In this document: piece after piece, positions 18,009 through 27,407 of the stretch
Layout of the letters: the number at the start of each line of letters is the position of its first letter
Numbering within the stretch: the first letter of the stretch is position 1
NCBI RefSeq assembly: GCF_008000895.1
Contig: NZ_CP042823.1
Coordinates: forward strand, 3,562,001-3,626,000
Origin: Methylobacterium sp. WL1
GTDB lineage: Bacteria > Pseudomonadota > Alphaproteobacteria > Rhizobiales > Beijerinckiaceae
Reading direction: 5' to 3'
Length of the DNA: 64,000 nt
Position numbers and translations under genes: made by a program
The notes under the pieces: model-generated
Told to the model about the DNA's origin: nothing
What the model saw: only the letters and a program-made list of their open reading frames with translations
Databases searched by the model: none

Positions 18009-18468
18009 ACCGCTGCGCGTCGCCGACCGGATCACCGCCGAGGCGCTGGTCGGGGGCGTGCTGGCCAACATGGCCGCATTGGAGGCGGTGCTAGCCGAGG
18101 AGGCCGCGCATGTCCGGGCCGGGCGCCTCCGCGAGGGCCTAGTGGCGGCCGAGCCCAAGACGGCGCTCGCCGCGGCCTACATGCAGGGCCTCGAAGTCGC
18201 CAAGGCCAATGCCGTGGCGCTGAAGAGATTCAACCCGGAGGGTGTCGAGACCCTGCGGGCCGCCCATCGCCGGTTCACCGCGGCCGTCGAGGCGAACCAA
18301 TCGGTGCTCGACAGCGCGCGATCCGTGTCGGAGGGGCTGATCAAGTCGCTGGCGGAGGAGATCGGACGGGCGCAGCTGCCCTCGGGTTACGGACGGCAGG
18401 CCCCGGCGCCCTCCCCGTACGGCCGCGGCGTGCGCAGCGGACCGCTGGTGCTGTCGCGGAACCTGTAG
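17995..18468 (+). CDS. FlgN-like flagellar protein
   Basis: This 157-residue protein is largely helical and has heptad-like segments (VLANMAALEAVLAEEAAHVRAG; FTAAVEANQSVLDSARSVSEGL), resembling the FlgN export chaperones for the hook-filament junction proteins FlgK and FlgL. The C-terminal 30 residues are Pro/Gly/Tyr rich. ATG 17995 is chosen over 17983 because GGAG at 17985-17988 fits it. It overlaps cheL by 14 bases. The assignment rests on shape and context, since FlgN proteins are poorly conserved. Confidence 0.6.
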   Translation: MQRAEPLRVADRITAEALVGGVLANMAALEAVLAEEAAHVRAGRLREGLVAAEPKTALAAAYMQGLEVAKANAVALKRFNPEGVETLRAAHRRFTAAVEANQSVLDSARSVSEGLIKSLAEEIGRAQLPSGYGRQAPAPSPYGRGVRSGPLVLSRNL

Positions 18469-18475
18469 GGCCGCC

Positions 18476-18805
18476 TCAGCGCCGGCCGTTGCCGATCCGC
18501 ACGTAGGTCCGCACCTCGCCGAGGTCGGTGTCGGCGCGGTTGTCGATCGCCAGGTGGCCGGCGACCACGGGCGCGGCCGCCGCGCCGATGCCAGGGCCGG
18601 CCCGGAGGTCGGTACCCGCGATCACCCGGCCGGACACGCGGATGCAACTCGCACTGCCGGGCAGCCGCACGAAACCCGGCCCCTTCGTAGGGCACGGCAT
18701 CGTGGCCGCGGCGGTCGGCGCCTTCTCGCGATCGCGGGCGTCGGCGGGCGTGCCGTGCCCGACGAGTGCGGCGCTCAGGACCAGAGCGGTGAGCGGGCGC
18801 ACCAT
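18476..18805 (-). CDS. Small exported protein with porin-like N-terminal motif
   Basis: This 109-residue protein has a signal peptide (LTALVLSAALVGHGTPADA). A segment CPTKGPGFVRLPGSASCIRVSGRV follows and recalls the N-terminus of Rhizobiales porins, in which a similar Cys-bracketed loop precedes the first strand. The protein is far too short to form a barrel itself. It begins one base after the stop of the next upstream gene (18807), so the two are probably co-transcribed. Function is unknown. Confidence 0.6.
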   Translation of the reverse strand: MVRPLTALVLSAALVGHGTPADARDREKAPTAAATMPCPTKGPGFVRLPGSASCIRVSGRVIAGTDLRAGPGIGAAAAPVVAGHLAIDNRADTDLGEVRTYVRIGNGRR

Positions 18806-18806
18806 G

Positions 18807-19067
18807 TCAGGCGGCCTGACGCGCCAGGTCCCGGTACAGCAGATCGATGTAACGCTCGACCTCGCCGATGAAAGCGTCCAGATCAGGCTCGACGAACCGC
18901 AGCCGGGCGAGGTCGCGCAGCAGGATGTCGAGGGCGGTGGCACGGTCGCCGGGGCGGCCGTAATCGTCGAGATAGCTGTCGATCGCCTGTTCGGCCATCA
19001 CGATGGCGCCGATCTGCGCCGCGGAGCCGAGGCGACGGACCGCGTGGACGGGTTCGGACAGCGCCAT
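18807..19067 (-). CDS. Uncharacterised protein of the flagellar locus
   Basis: This 86-residue acidic, helical protein contains QIGAIVMAEQAIDSYLDDYG and PDLDAFIGEVERYIDLLYRDL. It does not match FlaF or FlbT, which would be expected near flagellin regulators. The start ATG 19067 has a strong GGAGAGG just upstream on the coding strand. Its position between the FlgN-like gene and flgL suggests a flagellar accessory role, by context alone. Confidence 0.65.
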   Translation of the reverse strand: MALSEPVHAVRRLGSAAQIGAIVMAEQAIDSYLDDYGRPGDRATALDILLRDLARLRFVEPDLDAFIGEVERYIDLLYRDLARQAA

Positions 19068-19169
19068 GCGGACCTCTCCTCGAGCAGGCGATCGCACGAC
19101 ACGCGACCGTCCTGCGCGCTTCACTGCGGGAAAGCGGCAAGACTATGGTCGCGGGGCCGAATACCGGCG

Positions 19170-20774
19170 TCAGCTGATGTAGTTGACCAGCGAGAGCTTC
19201 GAGAGCGAGGCCGTGACCTGGTAGCTGGCCTGGAGCCGGTTCTGGACGTCGAGCAGCTTGGCGACGACCTCCTCGGTTGGGGCCTGCTCGATCCCATCCA
19301 GGGTGTTCTGGACCGTGGTCCGGGTGGCGGTGTTGGTCGTGCCGGCGTTCGAGAGCCGGGTCGCGGCGACGCTGAGCTGCGTGACGGTGTCCTGGACGCT
19401 GGGGTTGGTCTGGTCGGATGCGGACAGGAGCGTCCCGGCCTTGCCGACCACCGCCTTGTAGGTGGCGCTGGTGTTGGCGTCGCTCGCTGTCGGAAGCGCG
19501 AACGCCATGGTCGCCAGGCCGGCCAGGACGTTCTGGATCGTCTTGTCGTTGGCGCGGGCGCCCGTGCCGACCTTGCCGGTGGCGCTGACCTGCACCGATT
19601 GCGTGTCGAGCGGCGAGGTCGGCACGGCCTGGGTCGGGTCCGCCGGCGTCGTGTACGTGTTCTCGCCCTGGTACCAGAGCACCGTGTCGGTCGCCTTGGC
19701 GGTTGTGAATCCGGTCGGGTTCTTGGCCGCGTCGTAGACGATGCGCTGCTGGGGCATGATGCCGGTGCCGTTCGGGCCGCCCTTCGCCGAGCCGGTGAAG
19801 AAGTCGGTCGTCACGGCCGCGGTGGCGTTCACCGCCAGCGTGCTGCTGGCCGCCCCCTTGAGCGCGTTGGTCAGCGTCGCGGACAGGTTCGTCATCGTGT
19901 CGGCGGCGGTGGCACCGATCGCGAAGCTGCCGGTGGAGGTCGAATCCGCGCTGGCGGCCGCGGTGAGCGTCACGGTCGTCGAGGTGCCGTCCGGCATCTT
20001 CAGCGCGAAGCTGACCGTGTCGCCGACCGACGGCTGCGCCGACAGGCCGACGTTGAGCGAGGCCGGGCCGGCGCCCGTGACCGAGGCGGTGAGCGCCGTC
20101 CCGGTGGTCGTCGGGGTGCCGGACAGGGTGAACCCGAACTTGCCCCGGGTCGCGGCGTTCGCCTCGTCGGTGACCTGGACGGAGGTGGCGCTCGGCGCCG
20201 TCTGCGTCAGCCGGCCGTTGCCGCCGGAGCCCAGTTCCGCCGCGACCCGCTCGTTGACCAGCGACGTGAGGCCGGCGAGCGCGTTGCCCTGCGCGTCGGT
20301 GGTGCCATTGAGGATCGTGTCGGCGTCGAACACCGGCTGGGTCGTGGCGTCGCGGCCGCCGAACAGGTAGCTGCCCGCCGCCGACTGGTTCAGCGTGTCG
20401 AGGGCCGTCTGCAGGTTGGCCTGCGCGATCGAGCGGCCCGCTGTGGTGTTGGCCGCGATGCTCTGCAGGCCGTTGTTCAGGGCCGTACGGGCATCGGTGC
20501 CCAGTTTCGCGACCTGGGTCAGGCTCGTGACCGCGAGCTTGGTCCGGGTCTGGGCGGCGGTGATGCCGGCGCCGTAGCCGTCGAGCGCGCTCAGGGTCGC
20601 CTGGGCGGCGAGCGCCGTGGAGCGCCCGGTGCCGAGCCCGCCATAGGTCTGCGAGACCTTGCCGCTGGAGAGCTGGTTCGACAGGGCGTTGAGCTGGTTC
20701 TTCAGCGTCAGGAGCTGCGAGGTGTTCCGGTTGGCGACGTAGGACCCGGCCGCGAAGGGAGAGATCGTGGTCAT
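19170..20774 (-). CDS. flgL: Flagellar hook-associated protein 3 (FlgL)
   Basis: This 534-residue member of the flagellin/HAP family has an N-terminal helix (NRNTSQLLTLKNQLNALSNQ, SSGKVSQTYGGLG) with the FlgL-type GGRD motif (YLFGGRDATTQPVF) and a C-terminal helix ending ASYQVTASLSKLSLVNYIS. FlgL links hook and filament. It is about 200 residues longer than enteric FlgL; the extra part is a Ser/Thr/Ala-rich central domain (about residues 180-400) that would be exposed on the junction surface. It lies two bases downstream of flgK. Confidence 0.9.
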   Translation of the reverse strand: MTTISPFAAGSYVANRNTSQLLTLKNQLNALSNQLSSGKVSQTYGGLGTGRSTALAAQATLSALDGYGAGITAAQTRTKLAVTSLTQVAKLGTDARTALNNGLQSIAANTTAGRSIAQANLQTALDTLNQSAAGSYLFGGRDATTQPVFDADTILNGTTDAQGNALAGLTSLVNERVAAELGSGGNGRLTQTAPSATSVQVTDEANAATRGKFGFTLSGTPTTTGTALTASVTGAGPASLNVGLSAQPSVGDTVSFALKMPDGTSTTVTLTAAASADSTSTGSFAIGATAADTMTNLSATLTNALKGAASSTLAVNATAAVTTDFFTGSAKGGPNGTGIMPQQRIVYDAAKNPTGFTTAKATDTVLWYQGENTYTTPADPTQAVPTSPLDTQSVQVSATGKVGTGARANDKTIQNVLAGLATMAFALPTASDANTSATYKAVVGKAGTLLSASDQTNPSVQDTVTQLSVAATRLSNAGTTNTATRTTVQNTLDGIEQAPTEEVVAKLLDVQNRLQASYQVTASLSKLSLVNYIS

Positions 20775-20776
20775 GG

Positions 20777-22708
20777 TCAGATCTGCAGCAGCTGGTTGAG
20801 CATGTCGCGGGCGGCGGTCAGCACCCGGGCGTTGGCGCCGTAGGCGGTCTGCAGGGCGATCAGGTTCGACATCTCCTGGTCGATGTTGACACCGGCCCCG
20901 GCGGAGAACCGGCCCTGCGCGGTGGACAGCGCGGTCTGCTGGGTGTTGTCCATCGCGGCGGCATTCGCGGACGCGGCCCCCTGCGAGGCGATCACGTCCT
21001 GCGCGAAGCCGACGACGCTTGCCCGGTACGGCGCGGAGACCCCGCCGATGCCGCTCGACGACGAGAAGGTCTGCTGCGCCGAGGTCAGGGCCGTGAAGAT
21101 CGCCTGCGCCCGGCCGCCCGACGCGCTCGGATCGGTGGCGCTCGATGCGGTCAGCGCCGCGGTGTTGCCGGACAGCGCCGGGTTGATCGAGATCCGCTGC
21201 GCGAAGCCGGTGAGCTGCGCGCCGCTGTCGAACGAGCCGGTGAACAGCCGCGGGGTCGGGGGCGGCGCCGCGGACACGTCGGTGAACAGGGCGAGCTGCG
21301 GATAACCCGTGGTCAAATCGTTCGGCGACGTCGGCTGGGTGACGCTGGCGGTCGCCGCGCCGACCACCTTGCCGCCCGCCGTGAGCGTCAGGGTCGCGGC
21401 GGACGCCGTCGCGGAGCCGTTGGTGACGCCGAGGGTCGGAAGCTTGTAGTTGGCAGCGTCAGGACTGGCGTTGAACGTGCTGAGCGCCGTTTGGATCTGC
21501 GCGACGTAGGTGGCTGGGCCGCCGCTGGCGTCGAACGTCAAGGTCAGGCCGCTGGCATCCGTCGTCTGTGCCGCCGGAACGATCGTGCCGCTCTGGGTCG
21601 CCGACGCCACGAGCGTCACGTTCCGCACCGTGTTGGTGCCGTCGGTCACCTGAAAGGTCACCGCGTTGCCGGGTTGCATCGTCGGCAGCGTGATCGTGGT
21701 GTCACTGACCGTAGTGCCGCCGACGGTCGTGGTGTTGAGAGTGCCGCCGACGCCGGTGTTGGTCAGCGCCGTGGCGAGCCCCCCGGCGAGGTCGTCCAGC
21801 TGGCGCTGGGCCTGCGGCAGGACTTGGTCGCGCAGCTCGATCCCCGCGGCAAGGCTCCCGGACCGGATGGCGCCGGGTGCGCCGAGGTCGATCTTGCCGC
21901 CGCCCGGCAGGGTGGCCGTGATCGTGCCGACCGTGCGCTTTGCCGGGTCCGTCGAGTAGCTCGAAGTGGGATTCAGCGACCCGTGTCCGTCGAAAGTCAG
22001 CGTCGCGGCGGTGCCGCGGTCGACCAGGGTCACGCCCGACTGGGTCAGCACCGACACCGTGCCGTCGCGCTGCGCGACGGTCTGGACGTCCATGTAGCCC
22101 GAGAGCGTGTTGATCACCTGGTCGCGCTGGTCCCGGAGGTCGGCCAGGGACGAGGCGTCGGTGGTGTTCTGGATCTTGGCGTTGAGCCGGGCGACGCTGG
22201 ACAGGATTGTGCTGGCCGATTGCGTGTCGGTGCCGAGCTGGGCCTCGACGCCCGAACGCAGGTTCTGCACCGAGGCGGCGGCGCCGTTGATCTGGCTCGC
22301 CAGGGCCGACGCGTTGCTGACCACGGTGGTGCGTGCCGCCGCCGAGGTCGGGTTGGCCGACAGCTCCTGCAGCGATTCGGTGAACGTGTTCAGCGTGCCG
22401 TCCAGCGCCGCCCCGCTGCCCGGCGCGCCGTAGAGCGCGTCGAGCTGAGACGCGATGCCGGCCTTCGTGCTGGTATAGGCGGCCCCCGAGGTCTCGAGCC
22501 GCAGCTGCTTGAGCGCCGCGGCATCGAAACTGCGGGTGATCGCCCCGACCGCGACGCCGGAATTGTTGGTTCCGGTCGCGACCGTCGAGAGCGTCCGCTT
22601 GACGTATCCGGCCGTGCCGGCATTCGCGACGTTCTGCGAGACGACGTTGATCGCCGCCTGCGTGGCCGCAAGTCCGGCGGTCGCGGTGGAAAGCGCGTTC
22701 AGCGACAT
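20777..22708 (-). CDS. flgK: Flagellar hook-associated protein 1 (FlgK)
   Basis: This 643-residue protein starts with the rod/hook N-terminal signature LSTATAGLAATQAAINVVSQNVANAGTAGY and ends with the matching C-terminal helix (LIALQTAYGANARVLTAARDMLNQLLQI). FlgK joins hook to filament. A Thr/Ala-rich variable region occupies the middle (about residues 300-520). The gene lies between flgE and flgL, and all three appear to be transcribed from the flgE promoter. Confidence 0.93.
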   Translation of the reverse strand: MSLNALSTATAGLAATQAAINVVSQNVANAGTAGYVKRTLSTVATGTNNSGVAVGAITRSFDAAALKQLRLETSGAAYTSTKAGIASQLDALYGAPGSGAALDGTLNTFTESLQELSANPTSAAARTTVVSNASALASQINGAAASVQNLRSGVEAQLGTDTQSASTILSSVARLNAKIQNTTDASSLADLRDQRDQVINTLSGYMDVQTVAQRDGTVSVLTQSGVTLVDRGTAATLTFDGHGSLNPTSSYSTDPAKRTVGTITATLPGGGKIDLGAPGAIRSGSLAAGIELRDQVLPQAQRQLDDLAGGLATALTNTGVGGTLNTTTVGGTTVSDTTITLPTMQPGNAVTFQVTDGTNTVRNVTLVASATQSGTIVPAAQTTDASGLTLTFDASGGPATYVAQIQTALSTFNASPDAANYKLPTLGVTNGSATASAATLTLTAGGKVVGAATASVTQPTSPNDLTTGYPQLALFTDVSAAPPPTPRLFTGSFDSGAQLTGFAQRISINPALSGNTAALTASSATDPSASGGRAQAIFTALTSAQQTFSSSSGIGGVSAPYRASVVGFAQDVIASQGAASANAAAMDNTQQTALSTAQGRFSAGAGVNIDQEMSNLIALQTAYGANARVLTAARDMLNQLLQI

Positions 22709-22742
22709 CTCACGGCCTCCGCGGTTGGGATCGCGCCCTCAC

Positions 22743-24122
22743 TCAGCGGATCACGTTGAGCAGGTCAGACATCATCGTCTGGGCCGTCGACATGACCCGC
22801 GTGTTCGCAGAGTAGGCCTGCTGGGTTACGATCATCTTAGAGAACTCGCTCGCAATGTCGGTATTGGATTGCTCATTGCTCGCGCCCGTAATCGAGCTGC
22901 CGTTCAGCCCCACCAGCGCCGCGCCGGACTCGGCGGTCTGCAGGTAGTTTCCATTCGAATCGGCCTTCAGCCCGTCGGGGTTGGCGAACTGGGCGATGCC
23001 CACGGTGGCGAGCCCGAGCACCGAGCCGTTCGAGAACGTGCCGTTGATCTTGCCGTCCTCGCCAATGGCGACGCTGGTCAGCGTGCCGGCGCTGTTGCCG
23101 TTCTGGCTGAGCGTGTTGGTGGTCACCGCACCCGACGTGTCGGCGTACTGCGTCAGGCCGGCGGTGCCGACATTCATGGTCATGCCCGAGAAGGTGTAGT
23201 CGCCCACCGTCACGTCGCCGAGGGACACCGGACTCGTGGTCGGATTGGTCAGCTTGCCGGTGGAATCGAAGGTGAACGCCGTCCCGACATTCTGCCAGGC
23301 CGTCGAATTCGCGGATGCCGAGGGATCGGAGGCGTAGAAGAGGTTCCAGACCGCATCCTGCTTCGGTGTCGTCGAGGCATCCTGCACCTTCGCCCAGCGC
23401 GTGCTCAGGGTGACTGGCGCGCCGGTCTGCGTGTAGGCGGTGATCGACGGGCCCGCGATGCTGTTGTTGACGAAGGTCCCGGCGGCGGTCGAAGGCACCG
23501 TGGGTCCGGGCACCGTGGCTCCGGTCAGGACGACCGCGGATGGCAGCTGATTGTAGACATCCGAGCCCGACGTGGCGGACGCAGTGGTGGCCGGGGTCGC
23601 CGGCAGGTTGGCCGCGTAGGTCAGCGACGTCGTCGGCTGGGCCGGGAGCGAGGTGTTGCCGATCTTGAGCAGCCCGGTGCTGGTCGCCTGCCCGGTGACC
23701 GGATCGAGGTTCGTGCCGGTCAGGTAGCCGCCGGCGCCGTTGACCAGGTAGCCGTCCTTGTCCTGCGCGAAGTCGCCCCGGCGCGTGTAGACGTTCGTGC
23801 CGCTGAAGGTGGCCGCACCGTTCGAATCACCGGTCTTTCGGACCACCGTGAAGAAGCCGTTGCCGTTGATCGCCATGTTGGTCGGGACGCTCGACGCCAC
23901 TACGTTGCCGGCGATCGTGTTGGTCAGCTGCGACTGCGCCAGGACCGAGCCGGCCACTTCGCGCTTGGGCGTGGTCTCGGACATCATGTCGACGAAGCTG
24001 GTGTCGATCCGCTTGAATCCGGTGGTCTGCGAGTTCGCGATGTTCCCGGAGATGTTGCTGATGGCATAGGATTGCGCCTGCAGTCCGGAGACCGAGGTCT
24101 GCAGGGCGGTGAAAAGATCCAT
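22743..24122 (-). CDS. flgE: Flagellar hook protein FlgE
   Basis: This 459-residue protein begins MDLFTALQTSVSGLQAQSYA with the rod-domain motif ISNISGNIANSQTTGFKR, carries the FlgE core (NGNGFFTVVRK), and ends with the C-terminal rod motif VTQQAYSANTRVMSTAQTMMSDLLNVIR. It polymerises to form the hook outside the cell. The start is ATG 24122; two upstream in-frame Met codons are rejected because they would add a charged tail before the conserved N-terminus. A sigma-54 promoter lies about 50 bases upstream. Confidence 0.93.
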   Translation of the reverse strand: MDLFTALQTSVSGLQAQSYAISNISGNIANSQTTGFKRIDTSFVDMMSETTPKREVAGSVLAQSQLTNTIAGNVVASSVPTNMAINGNGFFTVVRKTGDSNGAATFSGTNVYTRRGDFAQDKDGYLVNGAGGYLTGTNLDPVTGQATSTGLLKIGNTSLPAQPTTSLTYAANLPATPATTASATSGSDVYNQLPSAVVLTGATVPGPTVPSTAAGTFVNNSIAGPSITAYTQTGAPVTLSTRWAKVQDASTTPKQDAVWNLFYASDPSASANSTAWQNVGTAFTFDSTGKLTNPTTSPVSLGDVTVGDYTFSGMTMNVGTAGLTQYADTSGAVTTNTLSQNGNSAGTLTSVAIGEDGKINGTFSNGSVLGLATVGIAQFANPDGLKADSNGNYLQTAESGAALVGLNGSSITGASNEQSNTDIASEFSKMIVTQQAYSANTRVMSTAQTMMSDLLNVIR

Positions 24123-24170
24123 GGCATGCGATCCCGAAACGCGCCGCAATGGCCCGCAGGATCAAGCGAG

Positions 24171-24186
24171 CGCAACCGCCGTGCCA
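24171..24186 (-). promoter_or_regulatory. Sigma-54 promoter of flgE
   Basis: Read on the minus strand the sequence is TGGCACGGCGGTTGCG, an essentially complete match to TGGCACG-N4-TTGC with exact GG-GC spacing. Transcription would begin near 24160, about 38 bases before the flgE ATG. Confidence 0.8.
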
Positions 24187-24258
24187 CGCCTAAGTCCTTG
24201 GCGGGCCTAGCGTTGGCCGCACCCGACCCGGCAGCACTGACCGTCCGGAGGTGCCGAC

Positions 24259-24275
24259 CCGGCAGATTCTGCCGG
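24259..24275. promoter_or_regulatory. FlbD/ftr-like palindrome upstream of flgE
   Basis: CCGGCAG-ATT-CTGCCGG is a perfect 7-3-7 palindrome with arms identical to the one upstream of flgI (16268-16284). It lies about 107 bases upstream of the inferred flgE transcription start. It also lies about 150 bases before the BLUF gene on the other strand. FlbD-like activator binding is inferred. Confidence 0.6.
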
Positions 24276-24422
24276 ACCGGGCGGGCCCCGGTCCGTCGGC
24301 ATCCCCGGCGCGCGTTTACGGGGTGTTATCCGGCTCGCGCCAAGATCGGGCACGGGCTGATCCGGGTGGGGGGCGTCCCGCCCGGACGCGTCGAAGCGGC
24401 ACGGATTGCGGATCTAGAGGTC

Positions 24423-24890
24423 ATGCGGGCGAAACGGACGAGCCTCGTCCACATCATCTACTTCTCGCGCCTCAACCTCTCGTCGGATGCGGCAAAGCGG
24501 TCGGAGCAGATCAACGAGATCGGCCGGGTCGCACAGAAGAAGAACGAGTTCTCGGTGATCACCAGCTTCCTGATCATCGAGGGCAACTTCGCCTGCCAGG
24601 TGATCGAGGGCGAGCGATCGTCGGTCCACGAGACCTTCGACCGGGTTAGCGCCGACCAGCGCCACCGCGACGTGCAGATCAACGAGTGGCGGGAGATCGC
24701 CAAGCGCGAGTTCGTCCACTCCTTCAAGAGCGCCCAGCGCACCGCGACCAACGACGGCCTGTTCGCCAAGGCCAACCTGCTGCCGATGCTCCAACGTGGT
24801 ACTCCGAAGGCGACCGCGATCCACGGCCTCTGCGTGGCGCTCCAGAACGACGCGATGTCCCGCCAGGGCATCGATCACCTCTTCATCTGA
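24423..24890 (+). CDS. BLUF-domain blue-light photoreceptor
   Basis: This 155-residue protein has a BLUF fold at residues 7-100 (LVHIIYFSR, then VITSFLIIEGNFACQVIEGE, then SADQRHRDVQI). BLUF domains bind FAD and sense blue light through a Tyr-Gln hydrogen-bond switch. The key residues are present: Tyr13, Asn41 and Gln59, with the Asn-Gln spacing (18) as in AppA. There is no output domain beyond a short helical tail, so it should act through a partner. A response regulator starts 8 bases after its stop. It is divergent from flgE. Confidence 0.85.
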   Translation: MRAKRTSLVHIIYFSRLNLSSDAAKRSEQINEIGRVAQKKNEFSVITSFLIIEGNFACQVIEGERSSVHETFDRVSADQRHRDVQINEWREIAKREFVHSFKSAQRTATNDGLFAKANLLPMLQRGTPKATAIHGLCVALQNDAMSRQGIDHLFI

Positions 24891-24898
24891 GCCGAGCG

Positions 24899-25357
24899 AT
24901 GTCCGAGAGCGATACGCCCCCGATCCTGATCGTCGACGACCAGGAAAAGCTCCTGCGTCTCGAGGTGATGCTGATGACCCGGATCGGCTTCCCCGATGTC
25001 GAGGGAGTCACCACGGCCGCCGAGGCGCTTGAGCGGCTGCGCACGCGCCGCTACGCCCTGGTGATCTCCGACCTGACCATGGAGCCGATGGACGGGCTGA
25101 GCCTGCTGCGCGAGATCCGCGGCGACGACGCTCTGATGAACACGCCCTTCATGCTCACCGAATCGTCCTTCGACTTCGAGGACATCAACCTCGCCCACCA
25201 GGCGGGCGCGGACGCCTTCATCCTCAAGCCGTTCGACATGGCCGTGCTGAAGAGCAAGCTGAAGCAGGTGCTCAACCGCAAGCCGCGCAAGCGCGACGCC
25301 CCGATCGCGGCGGAATCGACGCTGACAGTCGATTTCCCGATGCTGGGGAAGTTCTGA
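24899..25357 (+). CDS. Single-domain response regulator paired with the BLUF protein
   Basis: This 152-residue protein is a CheY-like receiver with acidic residues Asp13 and Asp14 (ILIVDDQEK), phospho-acceptor Asp near 57 (LVISDLTMEPMDG), a Thr in MLTESSF and the conserved Lys in FILKPFD near 111. A tail of about 25 residues (PIAAESTLTVDFPMLGKF) follows the receiver. It has no DNA-binding or enzyme domain. It starts 8 bases after the BLUF gene, so the two are co-translated. Whether it takes phosphate from a kinase or simply binds the light sensor cannot be told. Confidence 0.88.
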   Translation: MSESDTPPILIVDDQEKLLRLEVMLMTRIGFPDVEGVTTAAEALERLRTRRYALVISDLTMEPMDGLSLLREIRGDDALMNTPFMLTESSFDFEDINLAHQAGADAFILKPFDMAVLKSKLKQVLNRKPRKRDAPIAAESTLTVDFPMLGKF

Positions 25358-25537
25358 GGGGCAGCATCTCCAACCCGGGTTCCCGCATCCGGAGATGCGA
25401 GCGTAACGCGCCTCGACGGAGGCCTCCGGGAATCGCACGGCTGCCGGAAGGCTCCGTCGCGGCGTCCCAACCGCGGCCCCGCATTTCAGGATAAGGGAGA
25501 GGGCGGGAAAGCCTGTCGCGCCCGCCCCGCCGACATC

Positions 25538-27151
<1,614 letters not shown>

Positions 27152-27302
27152 GGAGCGAACGCTCTGGGTCGGCACAACGGGAGGGCGTCGCCCGGCGGTG
27201 CCGCCTCGGGCGAGGGTCTCGGCATCGTGTAGCGGCAAGCCCCGGTATTGGCAAAGAACCGACCGAGCCGACCGATCTCGGGCTGATCCAGGTCCCGGTT
27301 TC

Positions 27303-27397
27303 AAAAGGTCGTTCGACCTTTTGCGGGCGAAGGGCGGAGCCCTTCGTCTCCATCAGGGCTCCGCCCTGACAACCCGCCAAAGGGCTGAGCCCTTTGG
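27303..27397. repeat. Cluster of four perfect palindromes (REP-like)
   Basis: Four adjacent perfect palindromes lie within 95 bases: AAAAGGTCG-TT-CGACCTTTT (27303-27322), CGAAGGGC-GGA-GCCCTTCG (27328-27346), TCAGGGC-TCC-GCCCTGA (27353-27369) and CCAAAGGGCT-G-AGCCCTTTGG (27377-27397). The last three share a GGGC-n-GCCC core. The cluster lies just past the stop of the threonine aldolase gene and could end its transcription. Such tandem hairpins are typical of dispersed REP/BIME-type elements. Confidence 0.88.
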
Positions 27398-27407
27398 AAA
27401 CCCAGCC

